From the NCBI GenBank assembly GCA_030268105.1, contig BSDZ01000080.1, forward strand, positions 186,001 to 250,000: DNA of 64,000 nt, in the 5' to 3' direction. The notes beneath the pieces were generated by a model. That model was not told the DNA's origin, did no database searches, and worked only from the letters and a program-made list of their open reading frames with translations. The position numbers were made by a program, and so were the translations under genes. This DNA is from Volvox africanus. Taxonomy: Eukaryota > Chlorophyta > Chlorophyceae > Chlamydomonadales > Volvocaceae. Shown piece after piece: positions 13,390 through 25,801 of the stretch; positions within the stretch are counted from its first letter, which is position 1; each line of letters opens with the position of its first letter.

Positions 13390-13982
13390 TTTGCACCCGG
13401 TTAAAAGGCCTGACTCGCAAAAGATGCCTGTCGTCGGAAACCACGAAAAACGTATGTAAAAAGCCTGTGAATTAAGTTACATGTTTCGATTAGATTCAAT
13501 ATCGATACAATCAGGTCTTGAACCCTATAGCTCAAGTTAGCATGGTTGTTGGTTGCGATACCTTCTATTCGTGTCAACTTCTTCTCTAGGATGGATAAGT
13601 TTGATGCGTTAGCAAAATCAGGGCATATACAAAAGTCATTAGCTTAGGGACAACGGCGATGGCTTTGGCTTCTTAGAATGGCACCAGTGGACTGCTCTCA
13701 CCGTACATTCACCGGTTCTGAAAAAAACTCAAGTCCATTTGACCGTTGAGCGTGCTTATACAGTTTTAATAGGCTTTCAACGCATTCCATTATTGACGTC
13801 AGGACTCGCCAGGTTCGCCCGTAGGGTTACAGCATCGCGCTTCCGGTTAGAACAATCAAATATAACTCGTGCACGGATAAGAGCGCCTCCAAAAGCCGTG
13901 GATAAATTATTATTTACAGTAATTGAACAAGAAGCAAGAAGTAGTGATCTCCGTGCTTTGTCTTCAAAGCATTCGCCCGGAA
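13390..13982. promoter_or_regulatory. Putative bidirectional promoter (F-box/LRR and peroxiredoxin-like genes)
   Basis: 593 bp separate two start codons pointing away from each other. The segment is AT-richer than the flanks and carries no coding exon. A shared divergent promoter is inferred from geometry only; no specific element is identified. Confidence 0.45.
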
Positions 13983-16795
13983 ATGCTTTTGTCGTCAAAG
14001 CTCCCCCAGGGCGTCAGGAGCTCAGGAATCAGGAATGGTCATTTGCTGCCACGAAAAGTACCGCGATCAAGCCTTCGCGTCAGGGCTAGCGCAGAGTACG
14101 AGGCGCTAAGGTGCGGCTATGCTGCAACAAACATCAGCCCCAGTTTCCGCACTTTTGACGCTTGGTAACCAAACTCATAGGGGCAAGGTGGCTTACAAAG
14201 CATCAAGCGGAGACCCTGTCGAGTTGCTGAGCTTATGGGAAGTGAGTACATGCGTATGTGCATTTACGGTCCCATCGTCCACATCTTTCATCGTCCTCAC
14301 GCGCGGCCCCAGTCTCACCGGTAACGGCCATCTGCCCATCCTCCTTCTTCGCCCCCCTCCCCCCACCTGCTCCTCCTCCTCCTCCGCAGCCCTACCCCAC
14401 CTCCAAGGCCGTCATCCCCTTCCTGACCCACTTCGCGGACCTCACCTCCTGGGAGCTCGCTCAGAAGCTGGTCAAGGTAAACGGGGGGGACGGCGTGTCG
14501 GGAAGAGGTGACGTCACGCGTCTATCCGTGTTGCCTCGGGGCTTGGGGCGGAGGGGCTTTATGGTGTCACCGAGAGTATCTGCGGCCAGCAGACGGAGGG
14601 ATAGGGGCGATAGGGGGTATGGGAGGATGGGGGGATGGAAAGCTGTTCCCAACAGCTCCTTAGAAAACACTACGATGACCCCGCCCCCACCAATCACCGG
14701 TGGGGAGGTTTTGTAGGAAAGCCCTCGGGGATATGCAACGACTAGCGCGTTGTTCGGTGATTCATATTTCAATGTAAATGAAATTAGGGTTTTTCGAGCC
14801 ACCGTGATGAGCCCTCCTGTGTCCCGTGGGTCAGTTTTCCCTCCGTGACAATATCCCTCCCTGGATTCATTTCATTAGTCTTCTGACCGCCCCTCGTCAT
14901 CGCTTTACGTCTCCTTTGACTTTGCCTGCTTAAATACATTCCAAAACCGTTTGGTCGTACAGTTGATTCCCACCCTGGAGGGCTCCGGCGTGCGCGTCTT
15001 TGCGGTAGGACTGGGCAGCGTCAGCAATGCGCAGGTGGGGTGGGTGGGTGGGTGGGTGGGTGGGGGTCGTGTTGACAGTTGCCGTTACAATTCTGCGGAG
15101 TGTTGTTGTTGGAGGTGGTGGCGGGTTTGGAGGTGATGACGGGGGAACTCCTGGATGTCCGTGGTCGTGAGGGGGAGGGGTACGGATCACGCCCCTTGTT
15201 CCCCCCTTCCTCCCCACGCTCCCTGCACCCCCTCCCGGCCCTTTCAGGAGTTCGCCCGCACTCTCAACTTCCCTTTGGACCGCCTCTACGCGCTGCCAGA
15301 GCCCTCCCTGTATCGGGATCTGGGATTCAGCTCGGGTTTCGCCCCCGAACTGGACGTCAGTCCCTATCTGAAGCTGCTGCCCATGCTGGCGGGGGTGGGC
15401 TCTCCGGGCACCTTGCAGGAGGTACGACTCAGCGGGCTGGGGCAGGGATATGGAGGGGGGCGGAGACGGGATCCGAACACTCACGCAGCAGCTGCATCAC
15501 GACATCACGACATCGCATCATGGGGGTACTGAGTTGAGTCCTGTAGGGGATGAGGGGAGAGGCGGTGCGGGTTCTTCATTTTGATACCTCCCCCCTAGCT
15601 AAAGCGGGTGGGCTTGGTCTTGTCACGGCCACCCGCCTCGGGAGGCCCTTCTGGCTACACACCATCTCTGTACCTCCTCGGCCCCCACTGTCTGTGTGCC
15701 CCTCTGCCCCGCAGTCCTTATTGCTCTCGGTCAGGTCGCTGAAGCCCGTTCTGTCCCCCTCACCCCCCTCAGGTCATCCGGGGCTACATCGGCGACCAGA
15801 ACGCCAAACCCGTGTTCGACTCGCCCACCCCCTTCGACGTCCTCGGACCCGGCTACCAGCGCCCCTTCGAGCTGGCCACGTTGCGCCTCTTCAACATGAT
15901 GGGCATATTGCCGAAGTGTGAGTGTGAGGGAGAAGCTGCACCCTGACCTCCCCCGGGGGGGGGGGGTTAAGATACGACCTCCTTGGTGATGTGTGCGCTG
16001 CGCGTGCTGTACGACGAACTATGAAGTTAGCGTAATCCTGTTAATTGTACGGAGGTGGTCATGGGTTTTGCGCCCTCCCAAACTCATCGCTAAGGAGCCC
16101 AAAAGGCCGAAGCTTGAACCCCCTCAACCCACCGTCCAACCCTGCCCGACTGAACCGGCCCTCCGCCTCCCTCCCTCCCTCCTTCCCTCCCTCCCTCCCT
16201 CCCTCCCTCCCTCCCAATCCCTCCCTCCCTCCCTCCCAATCCCTCCCTCCCTCCCTCCCAATCCCTCCCTCCCTCCCTCCCAATCCCTCCCTCCCTCCCT
16301 CCCAATCCCTCCCTCCCTCCCTCCCAATCCCTCCCTCCCTCCCTCCCAATCCCTCCCTCCCTCCCTCCCAATCCCTCCCTCCCTCCCTCCCTCCCTCCCT
16401 ACCTCCCTCCCTACCTCCCTCCCTACCTCCCAATCCCTACCTCCCAATCCCTCCCTCCCAATCCCTCCCTCCCAATCCCTCCCTCCCAATCCCTCCCTCC
16501 CAATCCCTCCCTCCCAATCCCTCCCTCCCAATCCCTCCCTCCCTCCCCCCTCCCTCCCTCCCTCCCAATCCTTCCCTCCCTGCCTCCAGGGAGCGAGCTC
16601 TGCCCCCCCGACCCTCGGCTGCTGACTCAGCAGGGCGGCTGTCTGGTGTTCAGCGGCGAGCAGGTGCTGTTCAAACACGTGGACTCGGGCATTCTGCGGT
16701 ACGCGGATGTGAACGACATCTTGAAGGCGGCGCTGCAGGCTGACTACGCCCCCACCACCTCCGTGGTGGCTGCGGCGGAGGTGCTGGAGGAGTGA
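13983..16795 (+). CDS. AhpC/TSA (PRXL2/AAED1-like) thioredoxin-fold protein, plastid-type, 290 aa
   Basis: Seven exons: 13983-14110, 14181-14241, 14390-14476, 14963-15034, 15248-15421, 15773-15917, 16590-16795 (TGA); every junction agrees in phase. The N-terminus (MLLSSKLPQG, then PRKVPRSSLRVRAS) is basic, Ser-rich and acid-free, like a chloroplast transit peptide with cleavage near VRA. The mature part follows the AhpC/TSA-2 fold: VAYKASSGDPVELLSLWE, FLTHFADLTSWELAQKL, GVRVFAVGLGS, LDRLYALPEPSLYRDLGF, ending in LTQQGGCLVFSGEQVLFKH and GILRYADVNDIL, a well-conserved C-terminal block. Where canonical relatives have a Cys-containing loop after HFG, this protein has DLTS, so no peroxidatic Cys is visible. 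It may therefore be a redox-inactive or lipid/ligand-binding member; function is inferred. Intron 6 contains a long CCCT/CCCTCCCAAT tandem repeat. Confidence 0.9.
15035..15066. repeat. (GGGT)n repeat next to a donor site
   Basis: Run of gggtgggt units starting directly at the 5' splice site following exon 14963-15034. Confidence 0.85.
16168..16580. repeat. CCCT / CCCTCCCAAT tandem repeat, ~410 bp
   Basis: Intron 6 of the peroxiredoxin-like gene is largely a tandem array of CCCT units periodically interrupted by CAAT, giving a higher-order unit of about 22 bp at first and then about 14 bp. The long open frames over it on both strands are repeat artefacts. Confidence 0.95.
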
Positions 16796-18939
16796 GGCCG
16801 GGAGGAGAGGGCAGGGGCGGGGAGAGCAATGTGTGGGAGTGATGAGCGGGGGAGCGAGCGAGAGCCACGTGGACGTGGGGGCCCCCATGGGAGCTCTCCG
16901 ACCAGACGAACCCGGGCTACAAACATATGGGGGGAGGGTACAGAGGGGGCGGAAGCATGTGGGAGGGGGAGGGCAGGTGGTGATGGCTTGATGGCGGGGG
17001 AGGGGAGAGGAAAGTGGGGGAATGGAAACGTGTGGGTTGAGGGATCGGCAGGGGATCTGGGGATCTTTGTGGAGGAGGAGAAAGCAGATGCGAGTTGGTC
17101 GTTGGTCGTTGAGATGGGGTCTGATGACATAGTGTGCTGATGGGGCGGTCAGTGGATGGTGGGGTAGAAGGGGAGATAACAGAAAGTGGGAGGAGAATGG
17201 GTTGCTGCCCGCCGTACAGTTGTTCCGTACCTCACCAAAAAGCGGTGTGCCTTTGGCAGCGGAGGAGGGGGAAGATCCACAAACCCTCGTGTGTGTTGGA
17301 TTGCGCCCCCCGCCATTGGGCCGCCATTTGAAGTGCATCATCATATCTTTTAATTCTTATATCATGGCCCATTCCCGTTTGTTTACGATTTCTGTACGGC
17401 ATATGAGGACGTGATGTACGACTTAGCCAATTGTTGCCATGACGACAGCGTACTGCAGTGTAGAAGAAGTCCGGTCGGTCCTGAGGTCCTGAGGATACAA
17501 CGGCCGTACGACACGAGATGCTGGCTCAAGGTAACCCTGGCTAAGGCACGGGTATTTCTCTCATCTTCTCTGGATGAGGAAGGGGAGAGGTCTTGGCGGG
17601 GTCACTCACGGCCTTCTCTCGACCACCCGCTCCCCGAACGCGTGTGTGTATTGGCTCCGAGTAAACCACCTCCGGAGCCCCTTATCCTCAGCGGGGGCTC
17701 TTCGGGCCCCCTGGAACTCAGCTTCCGCATGAGCTCACAGATGCAATCTGGATCTGGATCCGTTGCGCTCACAGTTGCGATGTGGATCTGGATCCAGTCT
17801 TGGATCCGAATGTGGCATGGAAGATCGTCAGTCGACTGCCCGTACATGCATGTTACATGAGTACTTTAGGTACCCCTGGTTGCGGAGGAGCCACGTTGCC
17901 AAACCCACAAACGAACTGCACGCTGAGTATCGAGATCCAACTCCCAACCGCCGCTCTCACGAGCAACATCCACCGAATTGAATCCCGCAGCCCAACTAAA
18001 CCAGCAGGTGCCGGGCAGCTACACAGCCTCTTACCCCCCCCTCTCCTGCTTCAGCAAGCCCCACAGCTGCATCACACAGCTTATACGGCTGGCCGAGGGC
18101 TGATGCACGGGGCTGCTCTAAGTTCAAAGTCAGGGTACGTCCCGCCCCAGGTGCTTGGGTCCGGAGCACACAAGGGAAGAGGCTCGCGGGGCCCGCCCTG
18201 CCCTTTAGCACAATACGGGATGCGGCTCTTCCTGTCCTCTTTCCGCTTCGGCCGCTCCTCTGGGCCCTCGTCCCCTCCCACCACCGCTTCGGCCGCAACC
18301 CCCCCTCCCCTCCAAACACACTTTCCGATGTCGGAAGGGGTTTCGCCACGAAACACATCGGGGTCGGGGGGGGGGGAGGAGTCGCAGCCCTCCCGGGATG
18401 AGGTCCCTGTCGCTGTTGGGGTTCGCATGTGGACCTCCGCCCCTCCGCCTTTTCCCATACACCATCCACCACAGCTCTTATCAGCAAGCTACCTCCAGCA
18501 GCTGGTAAATATTGCGCAAGCTGTTCTCGTCTGTGACTTCCCGTACCCTATGGACCAAAACCCTCCCCCGGTGTGGTTGCGTCTTCTCTCCACCCGGGGC
18601 TTCCCCTCTCCTCCCCTCTTGCCGTACAAGGACGGGCAAACACCGAGAAATGGAAGGGGCCGTCCTTCGAAGGGAATACACAGCGCGATGCTGCAGTCAC
18701 AGCGGTTTACTGCCCGAGAGCCACCACACCACCTGGCCGACCTCCTGATGACTCCTTTGCACACACTGAGCCGGACATTCGCAACATGCTGATACATGTG
18801 AGGACAGATGAAGCGGACTCTCACGAGAGCTAAGATAATAACGTACACATGATGTACACATGACGTACATACGCCACGCATGATTTCTCCGTGACGACCC
18901 ATGTCCTCCCTCCCTTTCCTCACGACTCCACCACTCAGA
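16796..18939. other. Region between two convergent genes, no gene assigned
   Basis: Probably the two 3' UTRs plus intergenic DNA. An ATG at 17439 opens a short frame and a donor-like site follows at ~17529, but I could not join consistent exons. Around 17747-17805 there are several GGATCTGGATCC-type units. Frames near 18.0-18.8 kb are GC-rich but have no recognisable domain on either strand. Confidence 0.45.
17747..17805. repeat. GGATCTGGATC motif cluster
   Basis: Three GGATCT/GGATCC units occur within about 60 bp. The same motif recurs near 10665, 23690 and 57430. Confidence 0.6.
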
Positions 18940-19695
18940 TCAATGCGACTGAGTGAGGCGCAGGCCGCCAGCCCCACCATTCCCCTCTGTCGTCGCCGCC
19001 ACTCGCAGCACCTTGACGACTCCGAGCACAGCTGGGGTAAGGTGCTGCAGGCCGTCCGGACCCTCAGCCTCCACTCGCACCACCGGAGCGACCGCCTGCT
19101 GGGAATGTAATATGAAGGATAGGGAGGCGGAAGGAAAGGTCACGGACCCATGGGTCAGAAGGACCCCGTGGCTTTCGTGTCATCATGGGTTGCAAATGTG
19201 TAAATGCGGTGCGGGTGCGCCATCTGTGTCTCCGGAGAAGAGTGGGAAAATCCTCCTGCCCACCTGCCAGGTACCCATGTCCAGCTCCTTCTCCGGAAAG
19301 AGGTGGTTCTCTCCCGGCTGGACAACGAGCTCCTCGGTTATCTCCTTCTGCGCGGGACGACGTTATTTCATCCCGCCGGCAAGTCGAGATTTGCACGTTC
19401 TATCAGTTCCTGTCAAAACCCAATAACGAGAACAGGCTCTACTTTGGCGCCAATATTCAAGTAAGGACGCCTGGTTTGAACATCAAATGCAGTGGTCATG
19501 TATCGCATGATCATGTTGGCTCCAACTGATGCGCTGAACTAAAATGGCTTTAAACCCGACATCGAACGTAAGAAGATCGCGCGCCGGCATACGTGCCTTA
19601 TCTTTATGGTCATCATACGTGACTTTGAAAGTCAGGGGATGGGTCGTGTTATTCTGGACCTCCACCGCGTCGACGCGTTTCGGTGGCGGAACCAT
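18940..19695 (-). CDS. Small beta-rich protein of unknown family, 112 aa
   Basis: Three exons: 19695-19597, 19347-19264, 19095-18940 (TGA), all in phase 0. The protein starts MVPPPKRVDAVEVQNNTTHP, continues LTFKVTYDDHKDK, joins KEITEELVVQPGENHLFP in exon 2 and AVAPVVRVEAEGPDGLQHL in exon 3. The continuity across junctions (alternating hydrophobic strands, a PGE turn) supports the model, which needs a GC-AG first intron (donor gcacgt). The look is of a compact beta-sandwich, but I do not recognise the family. No signal peptide or membrane segment. The last exon could be split further because its end (ATTEGNGGAGG) is low-complexity. Confidence 0.7.
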
Positions 19696-21337
19696 TTCCA
19701 ATCGTTTTGCTTACGTTGGAAATACCTGGTTTTCCCTTGCCAAGTGAAGATAAAACACTTTAGAAATAAAAATCTGTTGGTAAATGATACTGCTGTCGTT
19801 TGTACACCGAAGTTCTTTACTGAGAACCCTCTTTAATCATTAAGTGTCCGGGCATCAGTCAGAAGAAGACATTGAGAATTTAGTAGCGACCGCCAAGCAT
19901 TATAACGATATTTGATGTACACCTGATGTTGACGTCATTATTGTCGGTAGGCCCCTGAATGGCATTTTCCCTCACCTGCCCTCTCCAGCTGCTCCCCCCT
20001 TTCTCCTGCCCTCCCCCCCCACCTTCTATGCTGTTGTTGGACGCCACTTTCACCATCAGCTCCCGCACCTCCCCTGGTTACATAACCACTATAAGCATAC
20101 GAAAGCGACTTTTATAATGACTGCTGGGAACCCGGACATGACAGGACAGAACAGGACGCATACGACAATAGTCAGTACCTGGGGAGTACTGCTAAAGGAA
20201 TACTGCTTTTCTAGGGTTTCCCTTCTCCCTACACCTTCCCAACACTCCCATCCCTTCCCCCGTTTCCGTAATTGGCTGTGGAGGTGCTTAGTTCAGAAAC
20301 CCTGAAACCCACCACCCAACCCGCTTCAGCCCACATTCTGACCATCTACCCCCGAGATGGGGGGCAGTCACGATTCGGCCTATATCCTTACCAATCAGTA
20401 AGGCAGTCAGCTGCAGTCATAACCCGCATTCCCCCCCCTTTGCACAAGGAGCTCCTTTCTTTGGCGTTGTAATACAAGCCCGCTCAAGTACGCCTTTCGT
20501 CGCTCTCGTACGACACCCGTACATCTCGTTCCACCAACCGAACAATTTTACAACTCTGTATATGAATGTCTAGACCCACCATCCTCGATTCCAAAAGCGT
20601 TGCCCTTGTCCTTTCCTTCACTTTTTGTCCAAAAGAAGACATCGTCCCCGTTTCTCTCTCTTCCTCCGTCTCCATCCCTCTTTGGACCCACCATCGCCTC
20701 AGGTAGGGAGCGCCCCACAGGTGGGACTTAACCCCGAGGGGTAGCGAGTCGCGAGTTGCAAAGACACTAAGAGCATTCAAGCAGTCACTCCACTCGCACG
20801 TGGCTCTTATTAGGCTGGATTGTGAGGCAGGCTGCTGGAACCCCAAAAAACAAAGAATGGCGTACCCTCCCACTACCCGTCCACCACCACCACCAACTAC
20901 AACAACACGGACAACAACAACAGCTAAAACATTCAACCAACGGCAACCGATAACCAACAACAACAACAAGAATGTTTCTAAAAAGCGCAACGTTGACCTC
21001 CATCGTGTGCAGCCCCTCCCCCCCAACAGCAGCGGAGCCCTCGTGTGAGCGGCACCGCACTACCCAGATGAAGATGACACGCAGGACCGCCCCTCTACCA
21101 ACACAGTCACTGTCTGCGAACACAGCGCTGCCGCAATTCGCAATCTGCTAATCTATCGCCCCGCACCACCAGCAGCTGAACACGACAGCAGCAGGGCTAG
21201 GGCGTCGGGTGGGGTAGGTGATGGTGACGACGACGATGAGAAGGACTGCGTGTGTTTTTATCGTAAATTGAACTAAGGGGACGATGAGTACGGGATGAGT
21301 ACGGGATGAGGGGGGCATACTCCCGGTGATACCAAAT
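19696..21337. other. Intergenic region upstream of the small protein
   Basis: No complete gene recognised. One minus-strand stretch near 20085-20028 reads GEVRELMVKVASNNSIE and is followed by a donor-like gtgggg; it could be a single exon of an unmodelled gene. An AAC-rich tract lies at about 20885-20990. The right end is probably the 3' UTR of the NO VEIN-like gene. Confidence 0.45.
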
Positions 21338-24300
21338 TCAAAGCGCCAGACATATCCCCACGCGTTCATGGCGCCACTGCAAGTATGGGTTCACGATCCG
21401 CACCACCCGGGGCGGCTGAGGGGGCCCTGAGCCGGGTGGCGGTGAGGGTGTGGGAGAGGCGGGGGGCAGTCCGGGGGGGCAGTCCGGGTGGCCCGCACCG
21501 AAGACTCTGTAGATCTGGTACCGAGAACCCTCTTGCTGCGCAAACAACCACTCGCGGTGGCTGACCTGTGAGTGGACGGAAGAGGGGGGGGGTACGGGGA
21601 GGTACGGGGGATGTGGAAAACGCGCAATCTAGGAAATGTGTGAAGTGTTACGAACGCTGAGCTGTAATCTCCCCGACCCGACCTGAGCTGACCTAGGACC
21701 TAGCCACGCCCCGCACCCCTCACCCCCCGCCACTGGTGGGGGAGAGGCAGCCTCGACCCCCACCTGACCTCAAAATAGGTCTTATCCCTGCTGCTGGTGG
21801 CCTTGACTTCCACGTACGACACTATCTCGCCAGTGTCCTGTCGCCGCACAATTAGGTCGTACGGCATGCACTGTTCGTCGAGGGCGTTGACCCAATCGAC
21901 CACCTCTCCTGCAGTCCGTGTGTGTATCGGGGGTTGGGGGGGGGAAGACACCGCGATGGTGGCGTGTGTTGGGGGGGAAGGGGGGAAGGGGGTACGACAA
22001 GGAACGCATCCGGGCACGGCAACCCTACCAGGTGGGATCGGTGGGAGCGGGCACGATGGTACACAGAAAGCCAAGAAAGACAGTACTGCAGTGGCGCCGT
22101 AACGAGCACCAAAGCCTAAAGAGGCCCATCCTCATCCATTGGACACGGCGCCTGGATGGCAACGGACACAACCTCCCCAACCGCCTGAACCAACCCAACT
22201 GCCCAAACGTCCCTAACAAAGCAAGGATCACCGGTTGCCGGTTGCCTGTTCCAGTCCCCCCTGGGCCCCTCGCTGCCACAAATGCCCAAATGCCCTTTTC
22301 GTAGGAATCATACATCTTATCAAAATAAATAAATCGTACATCCCCCTCCCTCCTCCTCCCTACCACCCTTCCTGCCTTCGGCTTGAGCCGTACACACCCA
22401 CACATCCTCTCCACACATACGCATACACACACGTACCTTCCTCCACGCGGGTCTTCAGCAGCGCGGCCACGTACTGCTCCCCCCACCGCCCCACCGCCTC
22501 GCGGGCGCCCCGCGGGCCGTCCTCGGGAGCCACAGGAAGCTGTAGCGGAGCTGCGAGGCCGCGAATCAGAGACCTGTGGGTCAGTGGGGGTTACGTAACG
22601 CGTTTTTGGCGGTGGTGCCGGGAGTCATAGCCCTGTCATGACATCAGGTCCGTGTGGGGGCTGTGTGGGGTGCCGGGTGCCGGGGAGAGGGTCGGGGGAA
22701 CCAAAGGAACTGTTATGGCAAATATCATCCCTCGGTGGGCCCTATGTGGTGGAGATGGGGAGTGGGACGGCGGGAGGGGGATGAGAAAACAAAGATGTCC
22801 GAATCTATGGACGTGATAAGCCCGAGACGGCGGCGAGGAGGAGGAGGAGAAGGAGGGGGAGAAGGAGGGAAAGGTGGCTGGGGAGTGGTGGAAGATATCA
22901 AATGGTACTCATTCTCCCACTTCTCAACCCAGCCCGATAAACCCCCGCCCCTCACTGATCCCAACCCCCGCCTGTGCCTCACCTGTGCATTTCGGGCCCT
23001 ATGTCCAGCACTTCCTGACCAAAGACAGCTGAGGGCGCCGACATCTGGGCGAGGCTGCCCAACCCCCGCCCTTCCCGTCCTCCCCTCCCGCCCCCGACAT
23101 GGCTCAAATCGTCGTGCCAGCGGGGCGGGGAGGCGGAGGCGGAGGCGGAGGCGGGGCCAGACGGAGCAGCGCGTCCCCTCCCACCTTCCTGCGCTGGTGC
23201 TTCCTGTGAAGGTACGGATCCCTCCGAAACCCGCACCTCAGGTCGCAGTATCGGCTCCTCCCCACCCGCCTCCTCCTGATCCAGCTGCAGCTGCCTCCCC
23301 GCCCGGCGCTCTTGGGACTCCACCACAGCGGCCGCCCCTGCACCTGCCGTACCCACACCGCCGCCCCGACCACCCCCCGGCCCCTCCGGCTCCACCCCCT
23401 TCTGCACACGCCGCCGCCGCCGCCCGCCATTATCCGCCTGCGAGACGCCGCCGTCGCCTCGCCGGCTTCCAGAAACAGTCTCCTCCGCCTCCTCCTCGCC
23501 TCCACCGGGTTCGGAGCCTGAGTAGCTGAGTGTGGCACTGTCACCGCCATCGCCGTCGCCGCTGTCGTCGTCGTACGATGAACCAGTGTTGATATCAACC
23601 TCGGAACCGGCGCCGGTGTCCCCCCCACCAATGCAGGCCTCCTGGAGTGTGTTGTTCCTACGCCTAGCCGCAGTCTCAGCTGAATCTGGATCTGGATCTG
23701 GATCCGCGTTGTTGCAGTGCCAGGCAGCGCCGAAACACAACCTCTCCTCCCCCTCCTCTGGCACCACCGCTGATGGAAGTGGCGGGAGGCTGCCGTACAG
23801 CGCAGCCACCGACGCCTCCAGCGCCTCCGCAGCTTGTCCCGCCTCCATCAAAGTATGCAGCAGTAGCAGAAAGCGGGTGCAACCCGAGTGACTCTTTCCC
23901 CAAAATAACAACCTGTGGGGGCGGGGCGGCGGGGGGGCGGTTACGTAGTTGGGTCGCTTGAGCCATGCCGTCCGCGAAGGGGGGATGACGTCATCCCAAC
24001 AGCGGCATGAAGACAGCCCCACACCAACCTCGGGAGCTCCTCAAACACAGCCCTCCAGCACTCCGGCTCCGGAACCAATCCCGCCGCCGCAGCCACACCG
24101 CAGCTGCATGAGACCAGCAGTAGAGGCCCGCCAGAAGCCACATCGGGTTCGTGCCTGCCCTCACCCGCCTTCCCATCGCCCTGCGCGGAATGCTTCCTCG
24201 CTCCGTACGCGTACGGCACTTGTCTGGCGACAAGGAGCAGAGCGGGCCCCACTTGCTGGGGCTGCGGGAAGGATGGGTGGTTATATTGTTAGTTGTACAG

Positions 24301-25768
24301 ATAGTTAGGCAGGTAGTTGAGAATGCTGGATTTTGAAGAATACAGCTACCGAGAAAGCGAAGTTCAGCTTAGGAAATCCAAAACAAAATCCAACAGAATC
24401 AAAATACGGACACGCCTTACCTCTGTCACCAAACCCAATTCTGGTAGTTCGTACACAAGGCCCACAGTGCCGCCCACCGCAACCACTCGCAGCCAAGATG
24501 CGGCCGCCACCCAGTCGCCCGCCGCCACAGAAGATGAGCCCCGCGACTCAGTGGCGGAGGCGGTAGCAGTACTTACACTGCCGCCACCCCTGCCGACGTG
24601 TACGGCTGCCCAGCGCCGCAAGTACGGCCCAACATCATTCAGGCGACGCAGTACGGCAGTCGCCGCAGCCTCAAGCTGTTGCTGTCGCGAAAGGGACTGG
24701 GCCAGGTTGGCCCCTCGGCCCCCCTCGTGTTGTCGTACATCATGCAGCTTGACGGCAGCGGCAGGGGCAGGAGGTATTACAGCCAGTATAGGCGATTCTG
24801 AATTTGACGTCGCCGATACATCCGACACTAAATGTGGCCGTACGTGCACCACTGACCCAAGGGTCGGTAGGCGCAGCAGCTCACATAATAGGTGACGAAG
24901 CCCGGCTGCCGTGGCGGCGCTCCGCCCCATCTCACCCAAATCGTATGGAGATTGCACCGGCTGCAGCTGCTGCCGCCCTACATCGACATCTTGCGGCAGT
25001 AGCGTTGGTCCGATGATATCAAGGCTCTTGCCCGCCGCCCTCGCCGCCTTCAACAGTCCGTGAACTGCAGCTGGTGGATCTCGCAACTGCTGCCCCTGCT
25101 GCAAAAACGCGGCGGCGCCGTCAGTCGCTCTCCCCACTTCTTCTGCTGATGCCGCCGCCGCCGCCGCGACGACGTCGTCCAGGACAGTCGCTAGTCCCAT
25201 CGTCGTCACCTCGTCTGTCCCGTTGGCGGCGACGGTGTCAACCGGCGCCGCCGCCGCCGCGGTCACCCAGCGGCCATCCACCGTTGGCATCAGCGCTTCC
25301 CTTCGCAGCGCCTCCAATACTTCCTCCCGGCGACAACCCGACACCGCACCACTGAACTCTTCAACCCCTCCGTCGCCGCCGCCGCCGCCGCCGCCGCTGG
25401 GCCACCCCGTCTCGTCATCCTGATGCTGCTGCTGTTGCTGGCCCATCAAACATCCTAACCAACCCAAACACATCAAGGCAGCTTCCCCCTCCCTCCGCCC
25501 TCCATTGCCCACCGGAACCGGGCTAAGCCTATCCGCCGAGGAGGTGGCTGCAGCTGACGTAACTACTGCTGCTACTGCTGCTTTCGACGCCGATACCACT
25601 CCCCTGAGTGCCGTCAGGAGGTCCTGAGGTCCCGGGTGATGCCGTACCGCCAGGAGGCCCACAAAAAAGTGCCTGCGGGGTGGGGGAGCAGTTGGGGTAT
25701 GGAAGAGGGTGTCAAGGGTTACGGGGGCTTCGGGGGTTCGCCTCGTGAGTACGTCTCCTCGCGCGCGC

Positions 25769-25801
<33 letters not shown>

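Noticed and set aside
16168..16580. CRISPR-like regular array
   Set aside because: Units are simple CCCT sequence without unique spacers, inside an intron of a eukaryotic gene.
16124..17344. Long minus-strand and plus-strand open frames over the CCCT array
   Set aside because: They are stop-free only because the tandem repeat lacks stop codons; the real gene there is the spliced plus-strand peroxiredoxin-like gene.
17782..18792. 336-aa plus-strand open frame
   Set aside because: No domain, poor codon-like composition, starts in the GGATCTGGATC cluster and spans acceptor/donor-like sites; cannot be supported as a gene.
18489..18985. LRR-like phrase LAACASLSRIDLSGG on the minus strand
   Set aside because: A single coincidental match in a frame that competes with the better-supported last exon of the small protein gene.
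22654..23529. 291-aa plus-strand open frame
   Set aside because: It is the antisense shadow of the low-complexity NOV-like exon 23912-22983.
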